Assembly: GCA_021790035.1 (NCBI GenBank)
Contig: JAJYIO010000028.1
Span: forward strand, 1 to 12,412
Origin: a bacterium
GTDB taxonomy: Bacteria; Cyanobacteriota; Sericytochromatia; S15B-MN24; VGJW01
Direction: 5' to 3'
DNA: 12,412 nt
The translations under genes were made by a program, and so were the position numbers. Under the pieces are notes generated by a model, which saw only the letters and a program-made list of their open reading frames with translations, was not told the DNA's origin and did no database searches. Positions 1 to 6,500 of this stretch are shown one piece after another (the stretch's first letter is position 1; the number at the start of each line of letters is the position of its first letter).

Positions 1-163
1 CGGTGGGGGACTCACTGGAAACTTCTCCCCTTCGGGGCAGTGACTTGCAGGGGGCCTTGCCCCCCGCAAACTACCCCCCGCTGCGGGCAAGCTGCTGCGT
101 AGACCCGCTCAGCAGGTGGCGTTTCATTCGAGAGTGTCGGCGCAGCCGGTGGGGGACTCACTG
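1..163. repeat. Hairpin-rich unit bounded by a 17-bp direct repeat
   Basis: The 17-mer cggtgggggactcactg occurs at 1-17 and again, identically, at 147-163, a period of 146 bp. Between the copies lie stacked inverted repeats. A cccc/gggg hairpin (27-30 with 34-37) sits inside a 5-bp outer stem (12-16 with 39-43). A second hairpin pairs 45-54 with 60-69 (ttgc-a-ggggg with ccccc-c-gcaa, one mismatch). A third pairs ctgctg at 92-97 with cagcag at 110-115. The first copy starts at the window edge, so this may be the last unit of a longer tandem or interspersed repeat. The second hairpin could also end transcription of a gene to the left. No reading frame here looks coding. The repeat and hairpins are seen directly; their role is not known. 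Confidence 0.55.
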
Positions 164-363
164 AGGTCATGTACCCGTGGATGCCAACCTGGAGCGGTTT
201 TTCGTCCCGGCTTCTGGCTCGCCCTTCCCGGTCGCCTTGGACACGAAGATGTAATCGGTGAGGCAACCCGACGCCAGATTCACGTTGCCGGTCCTGGGTA
301 TGGAGAACACGGGTTTGACCCCTGGTCGTCCGGAGTCGCCGGAGCCAGGAAGGGGATGTCGAG
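164..363. other. Leader region of the PilZ gene, no gene seen
   Basis: This stretch lies between the left-edge repeat and the PilZ gene. A TGTAAT at 250-255 matches a sigma-70 -10 box in five of six positions, but no good -35 box is found at 16-18 bp, so it is at most a weak promoter candidate. A purine-rich ribosome site (AGGAAGGGG, 347-355) precedes the start at 364. A short minus-strand frame ending near 167 has GC-rich third positions but no ribosome site and no recognisable domain, so it is not called. Confidence 0.4.
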
Positions 364-1653
364 ATGGCGCGCACGGTGGGCAAGAGTCAGGAGAATAACC
401 TCCTGCTGGCGGCACCGTTGTCCTTTTTGCGGCGGAACCTGGCATTCTTGTTGCAGCGTGAGGGCATGGACATCGCCGTGGCCTCGGATGGCAAAGAAGC
501 CGTGCAGATGGTCCGCACGTACCGTCCGTCCTTGATCATCGCGGACGTCGATCTCCCCGGAATCTCGGGTTTCGGCGTCACCCAGTGCATCAAGGAGGAC
601 CCCGAACTCAGCCACCTTCCGGTCCTCCTTTACAAGCACGCTCCGCTGGCCGACTTCCGCGACAAGGCCTGGGCATCTGGCGCCTACGACATCATCAAGG
701 TTCCGTTCGATGCACTCGACATCGTGGAGCGTGTCCGGCGGGCCATGCTGGGGCTCCCGGCCGAGAACCAGGCGGCGGTGGTCTCGGTCGCGGGTTCCCT
801 CGAGACGCTGCGCACGTCCGTGGTGGGGGTCCTCGAAGGCAAGCGGCTGCTGCTCCAGCATCCTTCCGGATCGCTCGACGATGCCGCCATCCGCTTTCCC
901 CGGAACACGCCCGCGACGTTGACGTTCACCGATGGTACCTACACGGCCAGCCAGTGGACCGGGAGCGTTCGCAAGGTCAGCCACGAGGGCATCGAGGTCT
1001 CCCTCGACAAGCTCGTGGCACGGGAGCAGCGCCGCCAGTTCGTGCGGCACAGTGTTTCGGTGCCCGCGCGGTACCGGCTCCCGGGAGACTTCTACCGTCT
1101 GGCCACCGTCTTGAACCTGTCCGTTGGCGGAATGCGACTGGGGGGAGTGCGGGGCCAGCTCTCCGTGGGCCAGGTCATCGAGTTCTCGTTGACCCTGGCG
1201 AGCACGATGATCCACGTGAAGGGCGAGTTGCGATGGATGAGGGAAGAGCGGCCCGGAGAGTTTGACTGCGGCATCTCGTTCATCGGCCTCGACTTTCCCA
1301 ATCGCGACGTTCTCTATGACTACCTGTTCGCCCCGCCGTCCAGCGGAGCGCCCGAGGCCCCGCCAGAGGAAAGCCGGACATCGCGGATATGGCGGGAGCT
1401 CGAGACGATGGTGCCGCAGGCGGTCTCCGCGTCCAAGGCGGATCTCGCGACGGGCGTCGTGCAGCAGTTCGAGGGGGCCGTGATGCTCATCGACGGCGTC
1501 GTCGCCTTGCTCGAGGAACATGCCATCGACCTCTCCGACCCGGCCTCCGCGCAGATACGGGAAATGGTCGAGCGAGTCGTCCGTGAGATCGAGCAGATGC
1601 AGGGACATTCGGCTCGTTTGCGGAGTTTCTTTCGTCAAGCTCTGGGGGCCTGA
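364..1653 (+). CDS. Degenerate receiver - PilZ domain protein (c-di-GMP effector)
   Basis: A 429-residue protein likely to bind cyclic di-GMP. Residues ~11-128 have the fold pattern of a response-regulator receiver and keep the usual phospho-acceptor position (D61 in IIADVDLPG). The N-terminal acidic pair is replaced by Ala-Ala (A16-A17 in LLLAAP), the beta-4 Thr/Ser aligns with Lys (K91), and the conserved Lys before PF aligns with Val (V113 in IIKVPF). Residues ~140-220 look like the YcgR-N/PilZN-type beta domain that often precedes PilZ. The PilZ domain (~221-325) has both c-di-GMP motifs: RxxxR (R224-R228) and NxSxxG (N251, S253, G256). A helical tail (~335-429) ends the protein. The ATG is chosen for the AGGAAGGGG 8 bp upstream. 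It is the first gene of a three-gene plus-strand cluster with a diguanylate cyclase. Target unknown; motility, secretion or polysaccharide control are typical for the family. Confidence 0.9.
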   Translation: MARTVGKSQENNLLLAAPLSFLRRNLAFLLQREGMDIAVASDGKEAVQMVRTYRPSLIIADVDLPGISGFGVTQCIKEDPELSHLPVLLYKHAPLADFRDKAWASGAYDIIKVPFDALDIVERVRRAMLGLPAENQAAVVSVAGSLETLRTSVVGVLEGKRLLLQHPSGSLDDAAIRFPRNTPATLTFTDGTYTASQWTGSVRKVSHEGIEVSLDKLVAREQRRQFVRHSVSVPARYRLPGDFYRLATVLNLSVGGMRLGGVRGQLSVGQVIEFSLTLASTMIHVKGELRWMREERPGEFDCGISFIGLDFPNRDVLYDYLFAPPSSGAPEAPPEESRTSRIWRELETMVPQAVSASKADLATGVVQQFEGAVMLIDGVVALLEEHAIDLSDPASAQIREMVERVVREIEQMQGHSARLRSFFRQALGA

Positions 1654-1682
1654 GCGACTCGCGTTTGTCTATCATCTCGACC

Positions 1683-2186
1683 ATGAGCGCATTGGTTCCT
1701 CCGCCCGCGCCTGCCGGAAGCCAGGAGCTGCGAACGCAGGCCACGCCCGGCGCCGAATCGAGGCGGTTCGCCGTGGCGGCGGGGATCGGCTGGCCCGACC
1801 TGTTTGCGCTGGATCTGCGGTATCGGGTGGCTCCCCGGGTCGGGTTCGGGGTCTCGCTGGGTCTGGGCAGCAGCCCGACCGGTGCCCTGGCACCGTTTTC
1901 CAGTTATCAGGCCATGCCGACCGCGAATCTGCGCTACTACACCAGCGGGCACCCAAGTTCGGCCTTTTTGCAGTTCGGCGTCGGGAGCCAGGTCGCGGGT
2001 CTCTTCGGGGGGACGCCCCTGGCTGCCTTGCCGCTGATGATGGTGAGCTACGGCTACGAGTGGCGCCTGATAGGCGGTCTTACCGCATCGGTGGACGGGG
2101 GAGCCGCATTCAACTTCAGCCAGAGCGGCAGCAGTACCTCTCCATCGTTGCGGATCGCTCTTCGTTTCGGTTATGCTGCACCGTGA
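1683..2186 (+). CDS. Small beta-barrel-like protein of unknown function
   Basis: About 167 residues, not assigned to a named family. After a Pro/Ala-rich N-terminus, the rest alternates hydrophobic and polar residues in glycine- and aromatic-rich strands (RFAVAAGIGW, DLRYRVAPRVGFGVSLGLG, SAFLQFGVGSQVAGLF, SLRIALRFGYAAP), typical of a small outer-membrane beta-barrel. No ordinary signal peptide is visible. The frame is closed by a stop at 1584, and the only earlier common start codon is TTG at 1665, which adds SIIST and gives only a short hydrophobic stretch without positive charges. Neither start has a clear ribosome site; ATG 1683 is preferred by codon type. It starts 29 bp after the PilZ gene and ends 39 bp before the cyclase, so translational coupling is plausible. 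Barrel identity is inferred from pattern only. Confidence 0.7.
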   Translation: MSALVPPPAPAGSQELRTQATPGAESRRFAVAAGIGWPDLFALDLRYRVAPRVGFGVSLGLGSSPTGALAPFSSYQAMPTANLRYYTSGHPSSAFLQFGVGSQVAGLFGGTPLAALPLMMVSYGYEWRLIGGLTASVDGGAAFNFSQSGSSTSPSLRIALRFGYAAP

Positions 2187-2225
2187 GGTTAGTGGGATTG
2201 TTTGCCGATCCCTTGAAAGCCGTTG

Positions 2226-3170
2226 ATGTCAAAGGAACAACCGCTCGTCCTGATCGCCGAAGATGATCGGGTCGTATCCGGCCTGCTCGAGCGCCTCTTG
2301 AAGCGGGACGGGTACCAGGTCCTGGTTGCCGAGGGCGGTGCGAGGGCCTGTGAACTGGCCGTCGCCCATGTCCCGGATGTCATCTTGCTCGACCTGGGGC
2401 TGCCTGGCGGGGATGGGGCTTCGGTGTGTCGGCAGTTGCGCATCGACTTGCGGACCCAGGATATTCCCATCGTCGTGGTTACCGGAGACGTCAGCAAGGC
2501 GTCGCTCGCGAGCACCCTGGATATGGGGGCCGACGACTACGTCACCAAGCCCTTCGATCCCGAGGAGCTGGTCGCTCGTGTGCGGGCCGCGCTTCGCTCC
2601 AAGCGGCGGCTGGATGACCTCAAGATCCGCAACGAGTCTCTCGCCGAGATGGCCTTCGTGGACGAGCTGACCGGCCTGTACAACCGGCGCCGGATGCTCG
2701 AGAGGCTCGAGGAGGAGCATAATCGGGCCCGCAGATTCGGTTATCCGGTTGCCTGTCTCTTCCTCGACGTCGACCACTTCAAGCAGGTGAACGACACACA
2801 TGGCCACGGGTCAGGCGACGAACTCCTGCACGAGGTGGCCACGATCCTGCGAGGCTGCGTCCGCATCTACGATGTGGCATGCCGGTACGGCGGAGAGGAG
2901 CTGGTCGTCATCTTGCCGCAGACGACCGTCGAACAGGGGGAGTTCGTCGCCGAGCGGATTCGAGCCACGATCGAGGCCATGACGGGCACTCTGGGCAAGA
3001 TCAAGGCCACCGTCAGCATCGGGGTCAGCGAGTACCCTCGCACGGCTTCCTCCGCCCAGGACCTCGTCGTGCAGGCAGACGCGGCCATGTACCAGGCCAA
3101 GCGCGCCGGTCGCAACCAGGTGGTCTGTTTCGACCCTTCGATCTCGCCTGCCCCCGGCCAGTCGCTCTGA
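2226..3170 (+). CDS. Response regulator diguanylate cyclase (receiver-GGDEF)
   Basis: A 314-residue PleD/WspR-type enzyme expected to condense two GTP into cyclic di-GMP in the cytoplasm when its receiver is phosphorylated. The receiver (~5-125) has all switch residues: acidic residues in IAEDD (12-14), phospho-acceptor D56 (ILLDLGLPG), Thr in VVVTGD (T86) and K108 (TKPF). A short helix joins it to the GGDEF domain (~140-302), which starts with DELTGLYNRR, has the metal/base-binding stretch LDVDHFKQVND, and the active-site motif GGEEL (222-226; Leu instead of the usual Phe at the last place). An inhibitory I-site RxxD (R213-D216) lies five residues before the motif, so product feedback is likely. 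ATG 2226 is preferred to the adjacent TTG 2223; only a weak GAAAG precedes it. Last gene of the cluster with the PilZ protein, its probable reader. No partner histidine kinase is in the window. Confidence 0.95.
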   Translation: MSKEQPLVLIAEDDRVVSGLLERLLKRDGYQVLVAEGGARACELAVAHVPDVILLDLGLPGGDGASVCRQLRIDLRTQDIPIVVVTGDVSKASLASTLDMGADDYVTKPFDPEELVARVRAALRSKRRLDDLKIRNESLAEMAFVDELTGLYNRRRMLERLEEEHNRARRFGYPVACLFLDVDHFKQVNDTHGHGSGDELLHEVATILRGCVRIYDVACRYGGEELVVILPQTTVEQGEFVAERIRATIEAMTGTLGKIKATVSIGVSEYPRTASSAQDLVVQADAAMYQAKRAGRNQVVCFDPSISPAPGQSL

Positions 3171-3201
3171 GATTATGGCCGCTGGCCCGGAGTTTGGGCT
3201 T

Positions 3202-3229
3202 CGGGTCGACCCCGTGGCGTATCGACCCG
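3202..3229. other. Inverted repeat between convergent genes
   Basis: The 8-bp arms cgggtcga (3202-3209) and tcgacccg (3222-3229) pair perfectly around a 12-base loop, 32 bp after the cyclase stop. It has no T-run and may act with the stronger hairpin just downstream to end transcription or protect the mRNA 3' end. Confidence 0.4.
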
Positions 3230-3253
3230 GCGGGCGGAGCGCCCTGACGTCGA

Positions 3254-3278
3254 GGGGCACCGTTCGAGACGGTGCCCC
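3254..3278. terminator. Bidirectional terminator hairpin
   Basis: A perfect 10-bp stem (ggggcaccgt at 3254-3263 with acggtgcccc at 3269-3278) and 5-base loop tcgag. It lies between the ends of the plus-strand cyclase (3170) and the minus-strand KGG gene (3302), the place for a shared terminator. The T-run is short (two T on the plus side), so intrinsic termination would rest on the strong GC stem. Confidence 0.7.
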
Positions 3279-3301
3279 TTCAGACTCGCGGAGGTCCCCG
3301 G

Positions 3302-3559
3302 CTACTCTTCTTCGAGGGCTTTCCTGCCGGCCTCGATGAGTTCGCGGACGCGGTGACCGCCCTTCTTGCCGATCTGGGAGTAGAACGGCGTACCGTACTT
3401 CTGCTTGGTGGCGTTGCCACCCTTCTGGCCGCCAATCTGGCCCCCCTTGTGGCCGATCTCCGAGTAGAACTCGACGCCGCGTTCCTTCTTGACCTTTTCC
3501 CCGCCCAGGCGCCCGGCCTCGCGGGTGGTCATTTCTCCTCGTCCCTTATTCGCTGGCAC
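3302..3559 (-). CDS. KGG-motif stress-induced protein
   Basis: An 85-residue, highly charged, glycine/lysine-rich protein of the KGG family (stress-induced repeat, related to YciG and fungal con-10). Two aligned copies of the unit are visible: GVEFYSEIGHKGG (28-40) and GTPFYSQIGKKGG (56-68), with further Gly-Gly turns (RLGG, QIGGQKGG) before and between them and an acidic helical tail (RELIEAGRKALEEE). It is probably cytoplasmic and disordered. Family members are linked to general stress, desiccation or stationary phase, but their mechanism is unknown. The GTG start is supported by a perfect AAGGAGG (cctcctt at 3565-3571) five bases upstream; the internal ATG at residue 10 has a ribosome-like site that is too close. 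A single-gene unit by position, sharing a hairpin terminator with the cyclase. Confidence 0.93.
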   Translation of the reverse strand: MPANKGRGEMTTREAGRLGGEKVKKERGVEFYSEIGHKGGQIGGQKGGNATKQKYGTPFYSQIGKKGGHRVRELIEAGRKALEEE

Positions 3560-3571
3560 GCCAGCCTCCTT

Positions 3572-3950
3572 CCCCCGACAAGCGCCGGTCCTGGTGGCCC
3601 GGCACCCAGATCGAAAACGTGGATGCCCTGGGGCGGCCCGGAGCTGTTACATTGCTTTATGCGGTGGCAGAATAGGGACGTGCCTCGGGGTTGTCAATCA
3701 CCGCTCGCCGGTGAGCAAGCACGGGCCGGGGCCGCCCGGGACCAGCTGATCCCGGTCGCCATCCGCGGCGTCTATCCGCGGCGATCGCCGTAGCTTCCCG
3801 AGCGGCCGGCAGACTGGAATTCTCCCGGTTTGAACAGATCGGGCTCGAGGCGTCGAACGGGAACCGCCGGACGTCCTCCGAACTTCCACGCCGATTCATC
3901 ACCCGGTCGCTACCTCATCGTGCTCAAATAAGCACCAGGAGTTCATCGGC
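3572..3950. other. Divergent intergenic region between KGG and HtrA genes
   Basis: About 380 bp upstream of both divergent genes, so it should hold both promoters. No convincing sigma-70 box pair was found for either. Seen directly: a 10-bp direct repeat atccgcggcg at 3761-3770 and 3774-3783 (13-bp period), running into a perfect 12-bp palindrome cggcgatcgccg (3779-3790), and a small hairpin near 3708-3721 (gctcgccggtgagc). TGAAC (3831-3835) followed 15 bp later by CGTC (3851-3854) resembles an ECF-sigma promoter pointing at htrA; this is only a candidate. AGGAG (3937-3941) is the htrA ribosome site, 9 bp before its ATG. Short frames here lack ribosome sites and recognisable domains. Confidence 0.4.
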
Positions 3951-5030
3951 ATGATTCTTTCAGGCTCGGGTTCCGCTCGCACGTCCGGTCGGCGTCTGGC
4001 TGGCTCGCTCCCGATAGCCATCGGTCTGGCCGTGGCCATCTCGGCGCCGGCGATCGCCCTGCCGGTGTCCGTCGTCGGCTGGGGCCCCCAATCGTTCGCC
4101 GAACTCGCCAGACGCACGAGCCCCTCGGTCGTCAACATCAGCGTCGTCCGGGAGGTCGCCGAGGTTCCGCTCTTCGGGCCGCCTGGCTACTACGTCCAGA
4201 AGGGCATCGGCTCCGGGTTCGTGATCGATCCGGCCGGGTTGATCCTCACGAACGACCACGTCGTCGAGGGCAAGAAGGTGGTGACCGTCACCTTTCCCGA
4301 TGGACGGCGGATGCGTGGGAAGGTCCTCGGCTTCGATTCCACCGTCGACGTCGCCCTGGTGAAGGTACCCGCCACGCACCTGCCGGCCCTTCGCCTGGCC
4401 GATTCCAACACGGCCCAGGCCGGTGACCTGGTTCTGGCCTTCGGGAGCCCGCTCGGCTTGCAGCGGACCGTGACGGCGGGGATCCTCTCGGCGGTCAACC
4501 GCGAGTTCTCGCAATCCGAGCACCAGTCCTACCTGCAGACCGACGCAGCCATCAACCCGGGCAACTCCGGCGGGCCCCTGGTGTTGCTCAATGGCCTGGT
4601 GGTCGGGATGAACACGTTCATCGCCAGGGGGGCGCAGGGGATCGGGTTTGCCATCCCGTCCAACACGCTCCGGTCGTCCATCGCCCAGATCCGGTTGCAC
4701 GGTACCGTCGCTCGGCCCTGGCTCGGGGTGACGGTGGCCAAGCTCACGCCCGAGCTGGCGCGCTACCTCGGGGTTCGGGTCGGAAAGGGCATCGTCGTGG
4801 TGCAGGTCTCCTCGGGCAGCCCGGCGGCGCATGCCGGCCTGGTGGCCGGGGACATTCTTCTTTCGGTCGACGGACTCGCGCTATCGAGTCCCGAGCAGCT
4901 GGTCGCCGCGCTTCACCGCAAGTGGCCGGGGCAGAGCATCCGCCTCCGGGTCGAACGAGGCCGGTTCGAGCGGACGCTGGCCGTGCGGCTCGGAGCTGCG
5001 GGACCCTCCGCACCCAGCCTGCCTGAATGA
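3951..5030 (+). CDS. htrA: HtrA-family (S1C) serine protease with one PDZ domain
   Basis: A 359-residue exported protease that probably degrades or senses misfolded envelope proteins. An N-terminal signal peptide has Arg residues at 10-15, a hydrophobic core (~19-35) and a likely cleavage site after AIA (residue 36). The trypsin-like domain (~48-250) carries the full triad: H103 (TNDHVV), D133 (STVDVALVKV) and S206 (GNSGGPL). One PDZ domain follows (~256-348; substrate-groove region WLGVTV). The single PDZ and length resemble DegS and cyanobacterial HhoA/HhoB/HtrA rather than two-PDZ DegP/DegQ. Because the signal looks cleavable, the mature enzyme may be periplasmic rather than membrane-anchored. 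AGGAG 9 bp upstream supports the ATG. It converges with the glycosidase gene across only 16 bp. No sigma-factor or anti-sigma gene is adjacent. Confidence 0.95.
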   Translation: MILSGSGSARTSGRRLAGSLPIAIGLAVAISAPAIALPVSVVGWGPQSFAELARRTSPSVVNISVVREVAEVPLFGPPGYYVQKGIGSGFVIDPAGLILTNDHVVEGKKVVTVTFPDGRRMRGKVLGFDSTVDVALVKVPATHLPALRLADSNTAQAGDLVLAFGSPLGLQRTVTAGILSAVNREFSQSEHQSYLQTDAAINPGNSGGPLVLLNGLVVGMNTFIARGAQGIGFAIPSNTLRSSIAQIRLHGTVARPWLGVTVAKLTPELARYLGVRVGKGIVVVQVSSGSPAAHAGLVAGDILLSVDGLALSSPEQLVAALHRKWPGQSIRLRVERGRFERTLAVRLGAAGPSAPSLPE

Positions 5031-5046
5031 CGTCGGGGCTCGGCGG

Positions 5047-6201
5047 CTACGAGCCGTAGTCGCTATAGCCCGAGTATCTCAGCACCGCCGGGCGGCGGCC
5101 GAGCTGGCCCTTGGCAAAGACCATGAGGGCATCGCTGACGCAGCGCTCCGAGCCGTCAGCGGGGGCATTGACGACGTGGCCTTTGATGACCATCGTCGTG
5201 CTTCCACCTCCATCGAGGTTGATGGCATCGCGGGCTCCGAGGGCGAGCATGTAGCGGGCTTCTTCGGAAAGCGTGGCGCCGACCGAGGCCTGGCTGCGCC
5301 CGTCGATGGTGACCAGGAGGACCTTGCGGCCCGGGCAAAGGCCGACGGCGGTGCGCGGCTGGCGTCCGCCGATGTCCGGCGGGCGTCCCCACAGGACGAT
5401 ACGCCCGTCTCGCAGGAGCGTGGGGCCGCCGCCGACGGCCTGGAAGGGATCCTTGCGCATGGCGCTGCGGTCCGGAAGGATCGACGCGGTTCCGTTGCCA
5501 TGCACGACCAGCACCGGCCGGCTCACGGGACCGGCCAGCAGCTTGCCCTCGACGATCAGCATGCCGGCTGGCTGACGGCTCTTGGGTGAGAAGAACGAGC
5601 CGTTGATGCCGGCGATCGCATGCTCGTGAAGCGCCATCGTGGAGGTCCGCTCGAGCGCGAAGCTTCCACCTCGAGCCAGAGCGGCGACCGGCGCGACATC
5701 CGCCAGGTGGAGGTCGACCTTGAGCACCGAAAACCGGACGCGACCTGCCGGTGTGAGGAGCGCGCCCTCCCAGAAGCCGACCCCGCGAGCGATCCGGTGG
5801 AACCAGGGGTGGAGGTTGGCGGCGCCTTGGTTGCCGTACCGTCGGGGCGCCACGCGATGGTGCTGGCGGGCCAGGAGGGTGCGCAGGACCCGCACTTCGT
5901 GCCGGAGCCTCTCGTTGCGCGGATACCGGCGCAGGAGCGCCACGTCGAGGCGGAGCCGCAGGGCCGCCGAAGGCCGGCTCGCCACGTGCCGGATCGAGCG
6001 CCGGACGGGGCCATGGTGGTGCCTGCGGACAAGCCGGAGATGCCGGAAGCGCCGCGCTGCGCGGAAATGGACCGCCTCCACACCCGGTCGGTGTGGGTGC
6101 CAGTAGGCGCGATGCCGGATGGCATGCGCCTCGACCCTGGCCGGTTGGAAAACCGCGGCCAGGAGGATGGCCATTACTAAGGCAGTTCTTTGGAGCCCCA
6201 T
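5047..6201 (-). CDS. Exported phosphodiester glycosidase (NAGPA domain) with Arg/His-rich region
   Basis: A 384-residue protein with a signal peptide (~1-25; hydrophobic core LVMAILLAAVF, likely cut after VEA). Residues ~155-365 form a NAGPA / phosphodiester glycosidase domain (PF09992 family, hydrolysis of sugar-phosphodiester links; the human member uncovers mannose-6-phosphate). Family blocks are present: AGINGSFF (197-204), VGGGPTLLRDGRI (256-268), PRTAVGL (282-288), VTIDGR (297-302) and the core DAINLDGGGSTTM (325-337), ending with VSDALMVFA. Bacterial members are often tied to exopolysaccharide or cell-surface glycan metabolism; the substrate here is unknown. Residues 26-121 are remarkable: by count 27 Arg and 13 His, no Lys, and only four acidic residues, suggesting binding to an anionic polymer or metal. 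The ATG is supported by AGGAAG (complement at 6210-6215), 8 bp upstream. Confidence 0.9.
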   Translation of the reverse strand: MGLQRTALVMAILLAAVFQPARVEAHAIRHRAYWHPHRPGVEAVHFRAARRFRHLRLVRRHHHGPVRRSIRHVASRPSAALRLRLDVALLRRYPRNERLRHEVRVLRTLLARQHHRVAPRRYGNQGAANLHPWFHRIARGVGFWEGALLTPAGRVRFSVLKVDLHLADVAPVAALARGGSFALERTSTMALHEHAIAGINGSFFSPKSRQPAGMLIVEGKLLAGPVSRPVLVVHGNGTASILPDRSAMRKDPFQAVGGGPTLLRDGRIVLWGRPPDIGGRQPRTAVGLCPGRKVLLVTIDGRSQASVGATLSEEARYMLALGARDAINLDGGGSTTMVIKGHVVNAPADGSERCVSDALMVFAKGQLGRRPAVLRYSGYSDYGS

Positions 6202-6215
6202 CGTCGAAGCTTCCT

Positions 6216-6500
6216 GAAATCAAGGTGCCACGGGTCTTGTACCCTCTATAGCACCCTTTCGACCGCTTCGTCGTGCGGTTTAGCACACGCACGGACGTCC
6301 AGGGCCATTAAATGTTGGTTTTCTCCCGGCCCTCGCTGCGGGAGCGCGGAGAAGACGTGCCGTCGATCCAGGGCGCATGCCGCTCGAGAGGCCAGCTTGG
6401 ACGTCCGGCTGGAGAGAGGCTCTGGCGGCTTGCTGCGGGCTTGTCATTGGTGTGGATAGAAATCTTTACAAAATGGGCGTCTTGCAGGATAGTTCGTGGC
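6216..6500. other. Divergent intergenic region between glycosidase and ftsH
   Basis: Upstream DNA for both divergent genes. The ftsH reading frame stays open back to 6312, but that stretch has no ribosome site at its start and encodes an Arg-rich, non-membrane sequence absent from FtsH proteins, so it is treated as non-coding. For ftsH, TTGTCA at 6441-6446 matches a -35 box in five of six positions; the best -10 candidate (TACAAA, 6467-6472) is 20 bp away, which is long. AGGAT at 6486-6490 is the probable ribosome site for the ATG at 6501. Confidence 0.35.
6245..6253 (-). promoter_or_regulatory. Candidate extended -10 promoter for the glycosidase gene
   Basis: On the minus strand the sequence reads TGCTATAGA, an extended -10 element (TG-n plus TATAGA, four of six matches), ending 43 bases before the start codon at 6201. 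No good -35 box is seen 17 bp further upstream, which is usual for extended -10 promoters. Confidence 0.35.

Noticed and set aside
167..363. Minus-strand frame with GC-rich third positions upstream of the PilZ gene
   Set aside because: No ribosome site, no clear start, no known domain, and its upper part overlaps the start of a well-supported gene. It could be a decayed fragment but cannot be supported.
280..1638. A 452-codon open frame antisense to the PilZ gene
   Set aside because: Long antisense frames are common at high GC. The plus strand has receiver and PilZ motifs and a ribosome site, and the antisense translation has no recognisable domain.
1520..2266. A 248-codon plus-strand frame overlapping three genes
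   Set aside because: It spans the end of the PilZ gene, the barrel-like gene and the start of the cyclase in another frame; it is Arg/Gly-rich with no domain.
6312..6500. A 63-residue N-terminal extension of FtsH
   Set aside because: No ribosome site at its start, Arg-rich non-membrane content absent from FtsH proteins, and a proper start lies at 6501 just before the first membrane helix.
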